From Rhizobium sp. (GTDB taxonomy: Bacteria; Pseudomonadota; Alphaproteobacteria; Rhizobiales; Rhizobiaceae): a stretch of DNA of 64,000 nucleotides. Below the pieces are notes generated by a model. The model was not told where the DNA came from. It was given only the letters and a program-made list of their open reading frames with translations, and ran no database searches. Shown one piece after another: positions 47,301 to 55,916 of this stretch. The position numbers were made by a program, and so were the translations under genes. Position 1 is the first letter of the stretch, and each line of letters starts with the position of its first letter. Where the stretch lies: assembly GCA_002796995.1 (NCBI GenBank), contig PEKW01000005.1, positions 186,001 through 250,000 on the forward strand, read 5' to 3'.

Positions 47301-49923
47301 GCGGGTCGGAAGCGACGCCGTGGAGCGCGTCTCGCGCGTACTCGACGACGGCGCCTCCAAGGTCGCCGAGACCTTCGACAGCCGCACCGCCCAGATCGAC
47401 GAACGCCTGTCGACCATGGACCGCGCCCTCAATATCGGCCTCGACAACGTCAACCGCACGATCGAGGGCAAGGCCGCCGGCCTCGCCGCCGCGCTGCGTG
47501 GCGCCGTTGCCGATGCCGCCCGCGACCTCGACGGCGAAGCCCAGCGTTCCGTCGAACTGCTCAACCAGACCGGCGCCCAGTTTGCCGAGCGTATCGGCGA
47601 ACGCAGCGCCGAGCTCAGCCGCACCGTCGAGGAAAAGTCCGAGGACCTCGCCAACCGCATTTCCGAGACCCAGACCCGCCTTGCCGGCCAGGCTGCGGCC
47701 GTCGCCCAGACCTTCGCCGAAGCCGGCGACGTGATCGCCAACAAGGTGGCGGAAGCCGAAGCCCTCGTCGGCAGCCATATCTCGGCTCTGTCGGGTACGC
47801 TCTCGGATGCCGGCTCGGCCCTCGAGGCCCGCGCCGCCGCGATCCGCGAACAGCTGTCGGGCAATACCGAGGAAATCACCTCGACCATGGATGCCGTCGA
47901 AAAGGCGCTCGAAGCGCGCGGCAACACCATTCGGACCGTGCTCGACGAGCGGACCCGCGAACTCAACTCGATGCTCGCATCGCGTTCGGCAGAACTGTCG
48001 CGCCTGATCGACGAGAAGGCCGCCCCGCTGGTCGCCGACTATGCCGAGACCGGCCGCACGGCGGCCGAGCGCATCGCCGAGGCTGCAGCGCTCAGCGCCG
48101 AACGCCTGCGCGCCGAGAACAACGCGATCGTCGAGGCCATCGGCCAACGCGCCGACAAGGCCGCCGAGACCATCAATGCTGCCGAGACCAGCCTGACGCA
48201 GAGCGCCGGCCGCCTGATCGAGCGCCTGAGCGAAAGCAATTCGGGCCTCGCCAACATGATCGAACAGGTCGCCGCCAATATCGTGGCTGCCGACGGCCAG
48301 CTCGGCCAGACGACCGAGCGTTTCGCCGAGACCACCTCAAAGGCCGCCGACCTGCTGCAGACCTCCGGTCGCCTGCTCGACGGCAAGCTCGAGCGGCTGG
48401 CCGCCGTTTCCGGCGAGACCCTGTCGCAGGTCACCTCGATCGTCGGCCGCTTCGGCGAACACTCCAAGGTGCTGAGCCAGGCCTCCGATCTTCTCTCCGC
48501 CGCCCAGTCGAACCTCGTCGGCACGCTCGAGGAGCGCCAGCAGGCGTTGCGCGACCTCGCCGTCGGCCTCGTCAAGCGCTCGGAAGAGATTGAAACGACG
48601 ATGCAGAACCTCGGCAACATGGTCGACAGCGCCTTCGAGCGCGCCGAACAGCGGTCGGGCCAGGTTGCCGGCAATCTTCGCCAGAGCATCCAGACCTCCT
48701 TCGCGGACATCGGCAAGATCCTGTCCGAAACGGAAAAGCAGGCGCTGTCTACCGCGGGCAACATGCGCGGTGCGCTGATGTCGGCCGGCGAAGACGCCAA
48801 CCGGGCCATCGAGAAGACCCTGTCGGAAGCCGAGAAGCGTTCGGGCGACCTCGCCGACCGTCTGCGCGGCGGGCTCACTGCCTCGCTCTCCGACGTCGAC
48901 AAGCTGCTCGGCGAAGCCGGGCGCAAGTCCGACGGCGCCGCCAACCATCTGCGCGAAGCCATGCGCCAGGCGGTCGAGGAAGCTGTCACCCGCTTTACCG
49001 GCGCGACCGACGAGATCCGCCGCTCGGCCCAGGATATCCGCAAGGAACTGGACATGACCCGCAGCGAGCTGAAGCGCGGCGCGTTCGACCTTCCGGAAGA
49101 AGCCAAGGAAAGCGCGGCTGCCATGCGCCGCGCCGTGTCCGAGCAGATCAAGGCGCTGCAGGATATTTCGCAGCTCGTCGGCCGCTCGACCCAGGTCCTG
49201 GAAATCTCCGAACCCGTCGCCCGCAAGCTGGCCGAGCCAAAGCCCGTCGAGGCCCCGCGCAAGGCCCCTGCTCCGGCTCCGGCCCCCGTAGCCCAGCAGC
49301 CCGCACCTGCACCGGTCGTGGCTCCCGCTCCGGCCCCTGCACCGGCACCGGCCCGCACGATGGAACCGCTCGGCCTGCGCGGCAGCATCAACCCGTCGAC
49401 CGCCCCTGCTCCCGCCGCAGGCGGCGTATCGGGCGGCTGGATCAGCGACCTGCTGCGTGGCGCCTCGCGCGACGAACATGAGGATTCGGCTGCAGCCCCC
49501 GCCCCGCGCGCCCCGGCACCGCGTCCGGCCGCCGAGGCTCCCGCCGCACCGCGCCAGGCCGACACCCGCAATCCGCGCCACATGGTGGAATCGCTGAACT
49601 CGCTGTCGGTCGACATCGCCCGCGCGATCGACCACGACGCATCGGTCGATCTCTGGCGCCGCTACCAGCGCGGCGAGCGCGACGTGTTCACTCGCCGACT
49701 CTACACGCTGAAAGGCCAGCAGACCTTCGACGAGATCAAGCGCAAGTACGACCGCGAACCGGAATTCCGTGTCGCCGTCGACCGCTACATCGCCGATTTC
49801 GAAAAGCTACTCGGCGACGTCGCCCGCACCGACCGCGACAAGACCGTGACCCAGTCCTACCTGACCTCGGACACCGGCAAGGTCTACACCATGCTGGCCC
49901 ACGCCGCCGGCCGGTTCAGCTGA
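44302..49923 (+). CDS. Giant coiled-coil polar protein, Growth Pole Ring (GPR)-like
   Basis: This 1873-residue protein has a charged N-terminal region, two transmembrane segments (about 112-135 and 149-172), then roughly 1450 residues of helical, Ala/Glu/Arg/Leu-rich repeats of the form L..R...I...L (apolipoprotein-like coiled coil). A Pro/Ala-rich region follows (about 1650-1760). The C-terminal ~110 residues form a conserved domain with LWRRYQRGERDVFTRRLYTLKGQ. This layout and size match GPR of Agrobacterium, an apolipoprotein-like scaffold at the growing pole. Annotation as apolipoprotein would be misleading. The ATG at 44302 has GAGGCG upstream. CtrA-like boxes lie before it. Confidence 0.83.
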   Translation: MANNKTVESIDDSAFQALEAALRIDFDEQETPAGRGRQASDAPEAKVSESSNQRPAAPKKSSERRPARAADLAPEMAPKAPAFEPANDASRRNPAAIMRTLEGASMPGAMRNATIVSVLWVLGAVGLSQLLYGTAIWQAPSVADVVAMPGVVAIFVGTIIPVMLFFAFAIMMARAHDLRNAARSMAEVALRLAEPETIASERIMTVGQAVRREVSAMNEGIERTIARATELETLVHSEVTALERSYTDNELRVRGLVHELGSERDAIVNHAERIRSSIVGAHEQLKEELSLATEEIAVRLATSGEAFASLIDTRAAALMEKSDAAATSIGSLLSSRTENLVQTLSASGISLASEFDTRLQQLTGTLQERGRELLGEFETRASTLDANTEKLNAALSERARQLNETLAERTREIADRLTSGEQGITSSLDQVLAKLNATLDDKGAAFRHSLQSSADDAIVDLDLRSGLFEDRLQATIGLVNSAFDERVAEFASAFDQRAGSLDSKLMESLARINETVTGGSEAIDGILNSSIERLGSTLTDQSFALATAVGTGQELIDDALSTRAQEIADAMSARALALSESLENAHKRIDAVMEERGGALYSALSDNQNRFEETLSSRAETIVNALAGNQDRFAETLDSKTREIADTLADSQKRLDETLEGRAASIIEAVSGTESRLAETLDTRNQAIAQTFADGQRQIDATLENRAATLIDAVSGTERRLADALDRRTATIIDTVADADHRLESAFADKAEAIRSAYSENQDRLDLSLAGHAAYLASTLEQAGEQLEKTLGEGTGRIGETMASGLSGLGDTMASGLAGLGDTMASGLAGIDGKLSDTHERIRATLEERGNAIDLTLRTAQEQLDGTLAEQGAAIGASIAASTGMLEMTLEEREEALRRAIDESGKALDERLRGTAGALTSQLGEAAGEITRTAQDFSGRIEQSVGGMANRIDDTSTRIEVSLETLEERIKSGLDGVDTRIGDAGEKFASRLTEKVSDLERVGSDAVERVSRVLDDGASKVAETFDSRTAQIDERLSTMDRALNIGLDNVNRTIEGKAAGLAAALRGAVADAARDLDGEAQRSVELLNQTGAQFAERIGERSAELSRTVEEKSEDLANRISETQTRLAGQAAAVAQTFAEAGDVIANKVAEAEALVGSHISALSGTLSDAGSALEARAAAIREQLSGNTEEITSTMDAVEKALEARGNTIRTVLDERTRELNSMLASRSAELSRLIDEKAAPLVADYAETGRTAAERIAEAAALSAERLRAENNAIVEAIGQRADKAAETINAAETSLTQSAGRLIERLSESNSGLANMIEQVAANIVAADGQLGQTTERFAETTSKAADLLQTSGRLLDGKLERLAAVSGETLSQVTSIVGRFGEHSKVLSQASDLLSAAQSNLVGTLEERQQALRDLAVGLVKRSEEIETTMQNLGNMVDSAFERAEQRSGQVAGNLRQSIQTSFADIGKILSETEKQALSTAGNMRGALMSAGEDANRAIEKTLSEAEKRSGDLADRLRGGLTASLSDVDKLLGEAGRKSDGAANHLREAMRQAVEEAVTRFTGATDEIRRSAQDIRKELDMTRSELKRGAFDLPEEAKESAAAMRRAVSEQIKALQDISQLVGRSTQVLEISEPVARKLAEPKPVEAPRKAPAPAPAPVAQQPAPAPVVAPAPAPAPAPARTMEPLGLRGSINPSTAPAPAAGGVSGGWISDLLRGASRDEHEDSAAAPAPRAPAPRPAAEAPAAPRQADTRNPRHMVESLNSLSVDIARAIDHDASVDLWRRYQRGERDVFTRRLYTLKGQQTFDEIKRKYDREPEFRVAVDRYIADFEKLLGDVARTDRDKTVTQSYLTSDTGKVYTMLAHAAGRFS
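46702..46800 (+). repeat. 33-bp tandem repeat, three copies
   Basis: Three consecutive 33-base units (46702-46734, 46735-46767, 46768-46800) encode T-M-A-S-G-L-x-G-L/I-G/D-D/G. The copies differ at a few, mostly third, positions. It is a recent-looking local duplication in the middle of the GPR-like coiled coil, richer in Gly than the rest. Confidence 0.9.
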
Positions 49924-49977
49924 GAGCGGAACGCCGGCGGGTTACCGCCGGCCGTCGATGACAGAACGCACGAAAGA

Positions 49978-50012
49978 AAGAGCCCCGGCGCCTGACATGG
50001 CCCGGGGCTCTT
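49978..50012. terminator. Bidirectional terminator between the GPR-like gene and the Mla operon
   Basis: AAGAGCCCCGG (49978-49988) pairs with CCGGGGCTCTT (50002-50012). The minus-strand side runs into CTTTCTTTCG and the plus side into CTCGTTCTTG. It is a shared end for convergent genes. Confidence 0.75.
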
Positions 50013-50075
50013 CTCGTTCTTGATGTGGGGAGAGGCACGACCAGCCGCAACGCCTCCGCGGCCCGTCAGAGATCC

Positions 50076-50726
50076 CTAGATCTGCGTCAGCGTCCAGGCG
50101 ACGATCTCCGCGCTCACCCGGCCGAAGGCCCGGTCCATGGCGCGGATATAGGCCTCGTTGGACGAGCCTGTCGCCGGCTCGCTGGCACTGAACACCTTCT
50201 GCGCCTTGACCGAGCCGTTGCGGTCGTTGAGCAGCTTGACGGAGATCTCGACGACACCCCGGTCGCCGCCGACCGTGTCGATCTCGAAGGCGCGCACGTC
50301 GGTGATCAGCTGGTAGTCGATCGCCAGGCCCTGGCCGGGCTTGCCGACGCCGTCCAGCTTGCCGGTGTTCTCGAAGGTCTCGACCAGCTTGGCCTGGACC
50401 ATCCTCGTCAGCTTGTCGCTCCACTGGGAGTTCGACAGATAGCGGATCTCGGAAGGCGAGACGCGCACCAGCACCTGCTCGCTATCCAGCGCCTTCAGGG
50501 CCGAGGGATCCGCGACCAGCAGCTGGCGGCTGCGCGCCGGCACATTGCTTTGGACGTCAGGAGCGGCCGTAATGTCGAAGGTATCGTTCGACGCCTTCGA
50601 CCCGCAGGACGACAGCCCTGCGACCAGCAGCGGCACGAGGATCGCAGCCCTCATTGCCGTCGTGCAACGCGCCATGATAGCGGTTCCGCCCATGTGACCC
50701 CTGTCCCTTCCCGTCCTGTTCGTCAT
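50076..50726 (-). CDS. ABC transport auxiliary lipoprotein (PqiC/YmbA-like)
   Basis: This 216-residue protein has a lipoprotein signal with lipobox LSSC (Cys41). The mature part follows the ABC_trans_aux pattern (RQLLVADPSALKALDSEQVLVR, then RYLSNSQWSDKL). It would be the lipoprotein partner of an Mla-type system in the envelope. ATG at 50726 overlaps the MCE-gene stop (ATGA), which supports translational coupling. In-frame ATGs at 50693 (AGGGG upstream) and 50675 would give a shorter, more typical signal peptide, so the true start is open. It is the last gene of the operon. Confidence 0.84.
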   Translation of the reverse strand: MTNRTGRDRGHMGGTAIMARCTTAMRAAILVPLLVAGLSSCGSKASNDTFDITAAPDVQSNVPARSRQLLVADPSALKALDSEQVLVRVSPSEIRYLSNSQWSDKLTRMVQAKLVETFENTGKLDGVGKPGQGLAIDYQLITDVRAFEIDTVGGDRGVVEISVKLLNDRNGSVKAQKVFSASEPATGSSNEAYIRAMDRAFGRVSAEIVAWTLTQI

Positions 50727-52093
50727 CGTCTCGTCCGCCCGTCAAACTGCTTGACGTTGTCGCCGCCGAACAGCAGCCGCTGCGGATCGTTGTCGAAATT
50801 GGTGATCGCGTCGTTCAGGCCGCGCACGGTCTGGCGCGTATCGGTGACCAGCGACTGGATGTCCCTGAGCCCGGTATTGGAGAAGCGCGCCAAGTTGTCG
50901 GCGATCGGGCCGATCTTGGAATTCAGGTTGTCGGCGGTACTGCGGATCGACTGCAGCGTCTTGCGCGCCTCGGCGCTCAGCGAATCCGCCTCGCCGGAGC
51001 CGAGGAACGAGTCGACCTTCTTCAGGATGCCGTCGATCTGGTCGGAGGCATTGTTCAGCTTGTTGGACAGCTGGGTGAAGTCGGTGATCGCCTGGTCGAT
51101 GTCCTGGGTGCGGTCGGTGATGCTTTGGCTCAGATCCTTGAAGCCGCTGATCGCTTCGCGCGCATCGGCGGATGCGACCGAGACATTGTCCATGACCTGG
51201 GTGATCTTCTGGGAATCGACGGCGGCGACCACCGCATCGACCCTCGCCAGCGTCCGGTCGGCATTCTCGCCGAACTTCTGGAATGTCGATGCCGTGTCGC
51301 GGAAGGTCTCGATGGCCGGACCGATGGTGTTGGAGGCATCGGCGAAGTTGCCGGTGAAGGCCTCGGTATTGGTCAGGATCTGGTCGATCTTGTCCGAATT
51401 GAGCGCCTTGAACAGGCTCTCTGCCGCGCCGAGCGTCGAATCCAGACGGCCCGACAGGCCGGACACCGAGTCCGACAGGGCGCTCACGCTCTGCAGGAAC
51501 TTGTCGATGCCGTCGGCATTCTCGGCCAGCGACTTGGAGAAGGTCTCGGCGTTCTTGACGGTGTTGGTCAGCGGGTCGCGGGCGTCGGTGATGAAGCCCT
51601 GCAGCTGGCCGATCGCGTCGTCGGCACGCTTCAGGATCTTGTCGGCCGTCGCCAGGAGGTTGGTGACGCTCGACTGATCGGCGAGCAATACCGCCGGCTC
51701 ACCGGTCGCGATCGCCTTCTCGAGAATATTGGCGTCCCCCGCATTGCCGCCGGAGAGTTCGATATAGGCCGCCCCGGTCAGGCCCTGGATCTCAAGCACC
51801 GCCTTGGTCGAGGCGGTGACGGGCGCGTCGGCCCTGACCTCGGTGAAGGCCACCGAGAATTGCGGATCTTCCTTGTCGATGTAGAGGCTGCGCACGGAGC
51901 CGACGGCAATGCCGTTGAAGCGCACCGGCGAACCGATGCTCAGCCCGTTGGCCGAACCCGGAATGCGGATCGCCAGCGGCGCGAGCGTTCCGCCACGGCC
52001 ATACTCCGCCATCCAGTAGACGAAGCCGAAGGCGGCCGCGATGACGAGCATCGTGAAGAAGCCGACGATCGCATAATTGGCTTTGGTTTCCAT
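50723..52093 (-). CDS. MCE/MlaD-family substrate-binding protein
   Basis: This 456-residue protein has a single transmembrane segment (about 7-29) and an MCE domain (about 40-118: LSIGSPVRFNGIAVGSV and VLEIQGLTGAAYIEL). A long helical domain (about 145-430) with many Asn, Asp and Ser follows, which makes this longer than the E. coli MlaD (183 residues) and nearer to the extended MCE proteins of alphaproteobacteria. It forms a hexameric ring for lipid traffic between inner and outer membranes. Its ATG shares one base with the ATPase stop. It is third in the operon. Confidence 0.92.
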   Translation of the reverse strand: METKANYAIVGFFTMLVIAAAFGFVYWMAEYGRGGTLAPLAIRIPGSANGLSIGSPVRFNGIAVGSVRSLYIDKEDPQFSVAFTEVRADAPVTASTKAVLEIQGLTGAAYIELSGGNAGDANILEKAIATGEPAVLLADQSSVTNLLATADKILKRADDAIGQLQGFITDARDPLTNTVKNAETFSKSLAENADGIDKFLQSVSALSDSVSGLSGRLDSTLGAAESLFKALNSDKIDQILTNTEAFTGNFADASNTIGPAIETFRDTASTFQKFGENADRTLARVDAVVAAVDSQKITQVMDNVSVASADAREAISGFKDLSQSITDRTQDIDQAITDFTQLSNKLNNASDQIDGILKKVDSFLGSGEADSLSAEARKTLQSIRSTADNLNSKIGPIADNLARFSNTGLRDIQSLVTDTRQTVRGLNDAITNFDNDPQRLLFGGDNVKQFDGRTRR

Positions 52094-52920
52094 CAGTCAG
52101 TCACTCTACCGGATGCCGCCGGGTCGGCCCGGCGAGGAATGGAACGGGCCCGCTTGCCCTTGAAATAGGATTTTACCCACGGATCGTCGCTGGCGAGCAT
52201 ATCGTCTAAGGTGCCTTCGACCAAGACTCGCTTTTGACCGAGAACCGCGATGCGGTCGCAGACGGAAAACAGGCTGTCGAGGTCATGGGTCACCATATAG
52301 ACGGTCAGGCCCAAAGTGTCGCGCAGTCTCGCGATCAGTTCGTCGAATTCGGCCGCACCGATCGGGTCGAGGCCGGAGGTCGGCTCGTCGAGGAAGACCA
52401 GGTCCGGGTCGAGCGCCAGCGCCCGCGCCAGCGCGGCGCGCTTGATCATGCCGCCCGACAGTTCCGACGGATATTTGTCGGCCGCGTCCGGGTCGAGGCC
52501 GACCAGATCCAGCTTGAGATAGGCCAGCTCATCCATCAGCCACTTCGGCAGGTCGAGATATTCGCGCATCGGCAGCTGGATGTTCTCCTTCACGGTCAGC
52601 GCCGAAAACAGCGCGCCGTGCTGGAACAAGACGCCCAGCCGCGTGTCGAGTTCCATCCGTGCGCGTTCATCCACGGTATTATAGTCGGAGCCGAGGATTT
52701 CGATCGTGCCGGAGCGGCGTGGCAACAGCCGCAGCACCGTGCGCATCAGCACCGACTTGCCGGCACCCGAAGCGCCGACGAAGCCGAGAATCTCGCCGCG
52801 ATAGATGTCGAGGTCGAGATTGTCGAGCACGACCTTGCTGCCGAACGCGACCGTCAGATCCCTGACCGACAGCACCTTCTCGCGCTCGTCCATTTCTACC
52901 GCTTCGGTTTCCGTGTTCAC
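52093..52920 (-). CDS. ABC transporter ATPase, MlaF-type
   Basis: This 275-residue ATPase has Walker A GASGAGKS, signature LSGGMIKRAALARALA, Walker B LVFLDEPTSGLDP and the His switch VTHDLDS. MlaF-type proteins supply energy for lipid transport with MlaE and MlaD. The start is GTG at 52920, with GAGGTG upstream and the MlaE-like stop (52931) 10 bases before. The frame that begins at 52971 would run into MlaE and lacks a ribosome site. The STAS partner MlaB is not separate here: the STAS domain is fused to the permease. Confidence 0.93.
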   Translation of the reverse strand: MNTETEAVEMDEREKVLSVRDLTVAFGSKVVLDNLDLDIYRGEILGFVGASGAGKSVLMRTVLRLLPRRSGTIEILGSDYNTVDERARMELDTRLGVLFQHGALFSALTVKENIQLPMREYLDLPKWLMDELAYLKLDLVGLDPDAADKYPSELSGGMIKRAALARALALDPDLVFLDEPTSGLDPIGAAEFDELIARLRDTLGLTVYMVTHDLDSLFSVCDRIAVLGQKRVLVEGTLDDMLASDDPWVKSYFKGKRARSIPRRADPAASGRVTD

Positions 52921-52930
52921 GTCCGCCACC

Positions 52931-54109
52931 TCAGAAATCGATTGCCGAGTAGAAAATTGCGAACAGCGCATCCACCAGGATGACGACGAAGATCGACTTC
53001 ACCACCGCCGCCGTGACGTGCCGGCCGAGCGACTCGGCACTGCCGCCGACCTTCATGCCCTCGACCGCCGAGACGATTCCGATGATCAGTGCCATGAAGG
53101 GCGCCTTGATCATGCCGGATGCCACGGTCGAATAGTCGATCGCATCGTGAAGACGCGTGGTGAAGACGTCGAAGGTGATGCCGGAATAGGTCCAGGCGAC
53201 CACGGACGCGCCGTAGAGCGCGGAGAAATTGGCGATGATCGTCAAGAGCGGCAGCACGACGGTCAGGGCCACCAGGCGCGGAAACACCAGCACGCCGATC
53301 GGGTTGAGGCCGATGACCTTGAGCGCGTCGATCTCCTCGCGCATCTTCATCGAGCCGATCTCGGCGGTGATCGCGCTGCCGGAACGGCCGGCGATCATGA
53401 TCGCCGTCAGCAAAACGCCGATCTCGCGCAACTGCAGGATGCCGACGAGGTCGACGACGAAGATCTCGGCACCGAAATACCGCAGCTGGAACGCGCCCTG
53501 CTGGGCGATGATCGCCCCGATCAGAAAGGACATCAGCATGATGATCGGCACGGCGCGCACGCCCATATGGTCCATCTGGGTGACCACCGAAGCGGGCGAG
53601 ATGCCGCTGCCGCGCCCGAGCTTGGTCTGTGCGCCGTGCACTGCCGAGCCGAGCACGAACATCATGGCCACTATGTCGAGCCACAGATTGACGATCACCT
53701 TGCCGACCGGCGCGAAGATCCGCTGGAACAAGGGGCCCTTGGGCGGTGGCGGCGGCGGATGCTTGACGTCCTCGGGCAGGACGCGGAGCAGTTCGCGCAC
53801 CGCCGGCGTGCCGCCTGTCACCTTGACACCGCCGCCTGCCTTCTCGCGAGCGGCGACGAAGCGGCGCACGAGCCAGGCGCCGGCCATGTCCATTTCCGAT
53901 ACGGCGGACAGGTCGATCTCGACCGGCCCGGTGCCGTCAAGCGGGACCAGGCGGCCATTGTTCTGCAGCAAGGTGCCGAGACTGTTGTTGCGCCAGGCGC
54001 CGGATAGCCGGATGCGATGCCCTTCGCCCGGCAATTCGTCGATATCAATCGCGGCGCTCTCTGGGTGTACGGACTTCAAGGTTCTGACAACTTCCACGCA
54101 TTGCGCCAC
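52931..54109 (-). CDS. MlaE-type permease with an N-terminal STAS domain
   Basis: This 392-residue protein has an N-terminal STAS-like domain (about 20-115: IRLSGAWRNNSL, EIDLSAVSEMDMAGAWLV), a proline-rich linker with six Pro in a row (about 118-124) and an MlaE permease domain (about 140-390) with five or six hydrophobic segments and the family core REIGVLLTAIMIAGRSGSAITAEIG (in part). In E. coli STAS protein MlaB is a separate subunit. Here it is fused, which keeps stoichiometry fixed. The start is GTG at 54109. It is the first gene of the Mla-type operon. Confidence 0.93.
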   Translation of the reverse strand: MAQCVEVVRTLKSVHPESAAIDIDELPGEGHRIRLSGAWRNNSLGTLLQNNGRLVPLDGTGPVEIDLSAVSEMDMAGAWLVRRFVAAREKAGGGVKVTGGTPAVRELLRVLPEDVKHPPPPPPKGPLFQRIFAPVGKVIVNLWLDIVAMMFVLGSAVHGAQTKLGRGSGISPASVVTQMDHMGVRAVPIIMLMSFLIGAIIAQQGAFQLRYFGAEIFVVDLVGILQLREIGVLLTAIMIAGRSGSAITAEIGSMKMREEIDALKVIGLNPIGVLVFPRLVALTVVLPLLTIIANFSALYGASVVAWTYSGITFDVFTTRLHDAIDYSTVASGMIKAPFMALIIGIVSAVEGMKVGGSAESLGRHVTAAVVKSIFVVILVDALFAIFYSAIDF

Positions 54110-54272
54110 GCGGGCTCGGCGAAATCATCTTGCCGGCGCAAATCACTCAAGCGCGCAGTATAACGACACGGGCCGGCAATGAAATCCTTAAGGAAGCGTT
54201 TATCGCCGCGCGTCACCACGAAGACACACGCAGTGCGGGACTTGACGCCCCGCCCTGCAAGTTCCGTCCCGC

Positions 54273-55133
54273 TCAGGCCGCCTGGACGTCCTTCGCATTG
54301 GCCATCTCGGCGGCGATCGCCACAGCCGCCGGACGCGGCGGAGCAAGAGCGGCGACCTTCTTGGCGGAGGCGCCGATCAGGTGACCCCAGGAGATCAGCT
54401 CGAAGCGTCCGTCGAAATGCTCGACGATGGCCGTGCAGCTTTCGACCCAGTCGCCGGTATTGACGTAGTGGATGCCGTCGATGTCTTCCATGACGGCATG
54501 ATGGATATGGCCGCAGATCACGCCGTCGACATCGTTGCGGCGCGCCTCCTCGGCGACGACACGCTGGAACTCGCCGATGAAGTTGACGGCCTGCTTCACC
54601 TGCAGCTTGGCCCAGGCAGAGAAGGACCAGTAGGGCATACCGAGGCGGCGGCGCACGGCGGCCAGCAGGATATTGATGTTGATCGCCATGTCGTAGGCCC
54701 AGTCGCCGAGATAGGCGACGAGACGGGCATTGCGCACGACGACGTCGAATTCGTCGCCATGCAGCACGAGGTAGCGCTTGCCGTCGGCCGTCTCGTGGAT
54801 CATGCGTTCGGCCACTTCGATGCCGCCGAAATGAGTGCCGGGAAAGCCGCGCAGGAATTCGTCGTGATTGCCGGGAATATAGACGATCCGGGTGCCCTTG
54901 CGCGCCTTGCGCAGCAGCTTCTGCACGACGTCGTTGCAGTCCTGCGGCCAGTACCAGCTGCGCTTCAGCCGCCAGCCATCGACGATGTCGCCGACGAGGA
55001 AGATTGTCTCGGCCTCGTGGGTGCGCAGGAAATCGAGCAGGAAGTCCGCCTTGGCCGCCTTCGAGCCGAGATGCACGTCGGAAATGAACAGGGTTCTGAA
55101 GTGACGGATTTCGGAATCTGTATTCACGGTCAT
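54273..55133 (-). CDS. Calcineurin-like metallophosphoesterase (LpxH-like)
   Basis: This 286-residue protein has all metal-binding motifs of the calcineurin fold: SDVHLG near residue 18, VGDIVDGW near 47, GNHDEF near 89, LHGDEFD near 124 and CGHIHH near 209. It resembles UDP-2,3-diacylglucosamine diphosphatase LpxH, but alphaproteobacteria generally use LpxI for that step, so a role in another lipid or polysaccharide phosphate cannot be excluded. The C terminus is an Ala-rich extension. It is leftward and just downstream of the TetR gene. The Mla operon follows. Confidence 0.85.
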   Translation of the reverse strand: MTVNTDSEIRHFRTLFISDVHLGSKAAKADFLLDFLRTHEAETIFLVGDIVDGWRLKRSWYWPQDCNDVVQKLLRKARKGTRIVYIPGNHDEFLRGFPGTHFGGIEVAERMIHETADGKRYLVLHGDEFDVVVRNARLVAYLGDWAYDMAININILLAAVRRRLGMPYWSFSAWAKLQVKQAVNFIGEFQRVVAEEARRNDVDGVICGHIHHAVMEDIDGIHYVNTGDWVESCTAIVEHFDGRFELISWGHLIGASAKKVAALAPPRPAAVAIAAEMANAKDVQAA

Positions 55134-55233
55134 GGGCCTCTAGCTTGACGAGCCTTCGCCCCCTCCAAAACCAGACTCGTGTTTCAGGATGATGACAGGC
55201 CCGTCAAACGGGGCGTAGCGAGCGGCAAACGGC

Positions 55234-55839
55234 CTATTGCTGGACGAGTTCCGGCAACTCGCAGCGGGCAATCTCGCCCGCTTCGGCGCGGTCGACGCCG
55301 AGCGAGACGAGGATCAGTTCGGCCACTTCGCTGCCGGCTTCGCGCCAGCTCTTGTAGCCCTCCAGCACCAGCATCATGCCCGACAGCGTCGCACCGCCGA
55401 TGATCGCCACCATCGAGGTGACCTGTTCCGGCCGGATCGCATAGCGGCCCGTATCGATCGCCTTGACGATCTCCTCCGTCGAGGATGCGGTCAGCAGCCC
55501 GCGCAGCGACTTGTTGCTGAAGCCGAACTGCACGATGAAGCGGCCCCATTGCGGCTCCTCGTGCGCCCGGCGCAGGAAGAGGCGGATGCCGCAGGACAGC
55601 CGGCGCGCCGGATCGGCGATCTCGACGATGCTGACCCGCACGCGTTCCTGCATCTCGCAGGCGAGATCGCCCGCGACCTCCTCGAACAGCCGGTCGGGGT
55701 TGGGCACGGCATTGTAGATCGTGCCGCGCGCCACGCCCGCCTCCTCGGCGAGATCGCTCACATTGACCCGGTTCGCGCCCAACCGCGCGAAAAGACGCAT
55801 CGCCGCCTCATGGATGCGACACTGAACTCCAGACTTCAC
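55234..55839 (-). CDS. TetR-family transcriptional regulator
   Basis: This 201-residue protein has the TetR HTH in its first 60 residues (IHEAAMRLFARLGANRVNVSDLAEEAGVARGTIYN, in part) and a helical effector-binding domain. Two palindromes lie in the upstream gap (55917-55927 and 55932-55949), so autoregulation is likely. The divergent gene is a 61-residue lipoprotein gene. No transporter or enzyme gene is next to it. The effector is unknown. Confidence 0.92.
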   Translation of the reverse strand: MKSGVQCRIHEAAMRLFARLGANRVNVSDLAEEAGVARGTIYNAVPNPDRLFEEVAGDLACEMQERVRVSIVEIADPARRLSCGIRLFLRRAHEEPQWGRFIVQFGFSNKSLRGLLTASSTEEIVKAIDTGRYAIRPEQVTSMVAIIGGATLSGMMLVLEGYKSWREAGSEVAELILVSLGVDRAEAGEIARCELPELVQQ

Positions 55840-55916
55840 GGCCGACTCCCTTCAGAACTTCCTACTCGTAGCGCACCGGGCGCCTACAAGCCAAGACCCA
55901 CCTATATTTTCTAAAG

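Noticed and set aside
44944..48147. 1067-codon open frame on the minus strand opposite the GPR-like gene
   Set aside because: It mirrors the coiled-coil repeats of the plus-strand gene, lacks a ribosome site and has composition typical of high-GC antisense frames.
44302..49923. Annotation as an apolipoprotein or a chemoreceptor
   Set aside because: The similarity is due to the helical heptad composition. There is no HAMP or signalling hairpin, and the layout fits a GPR-type scaffold.
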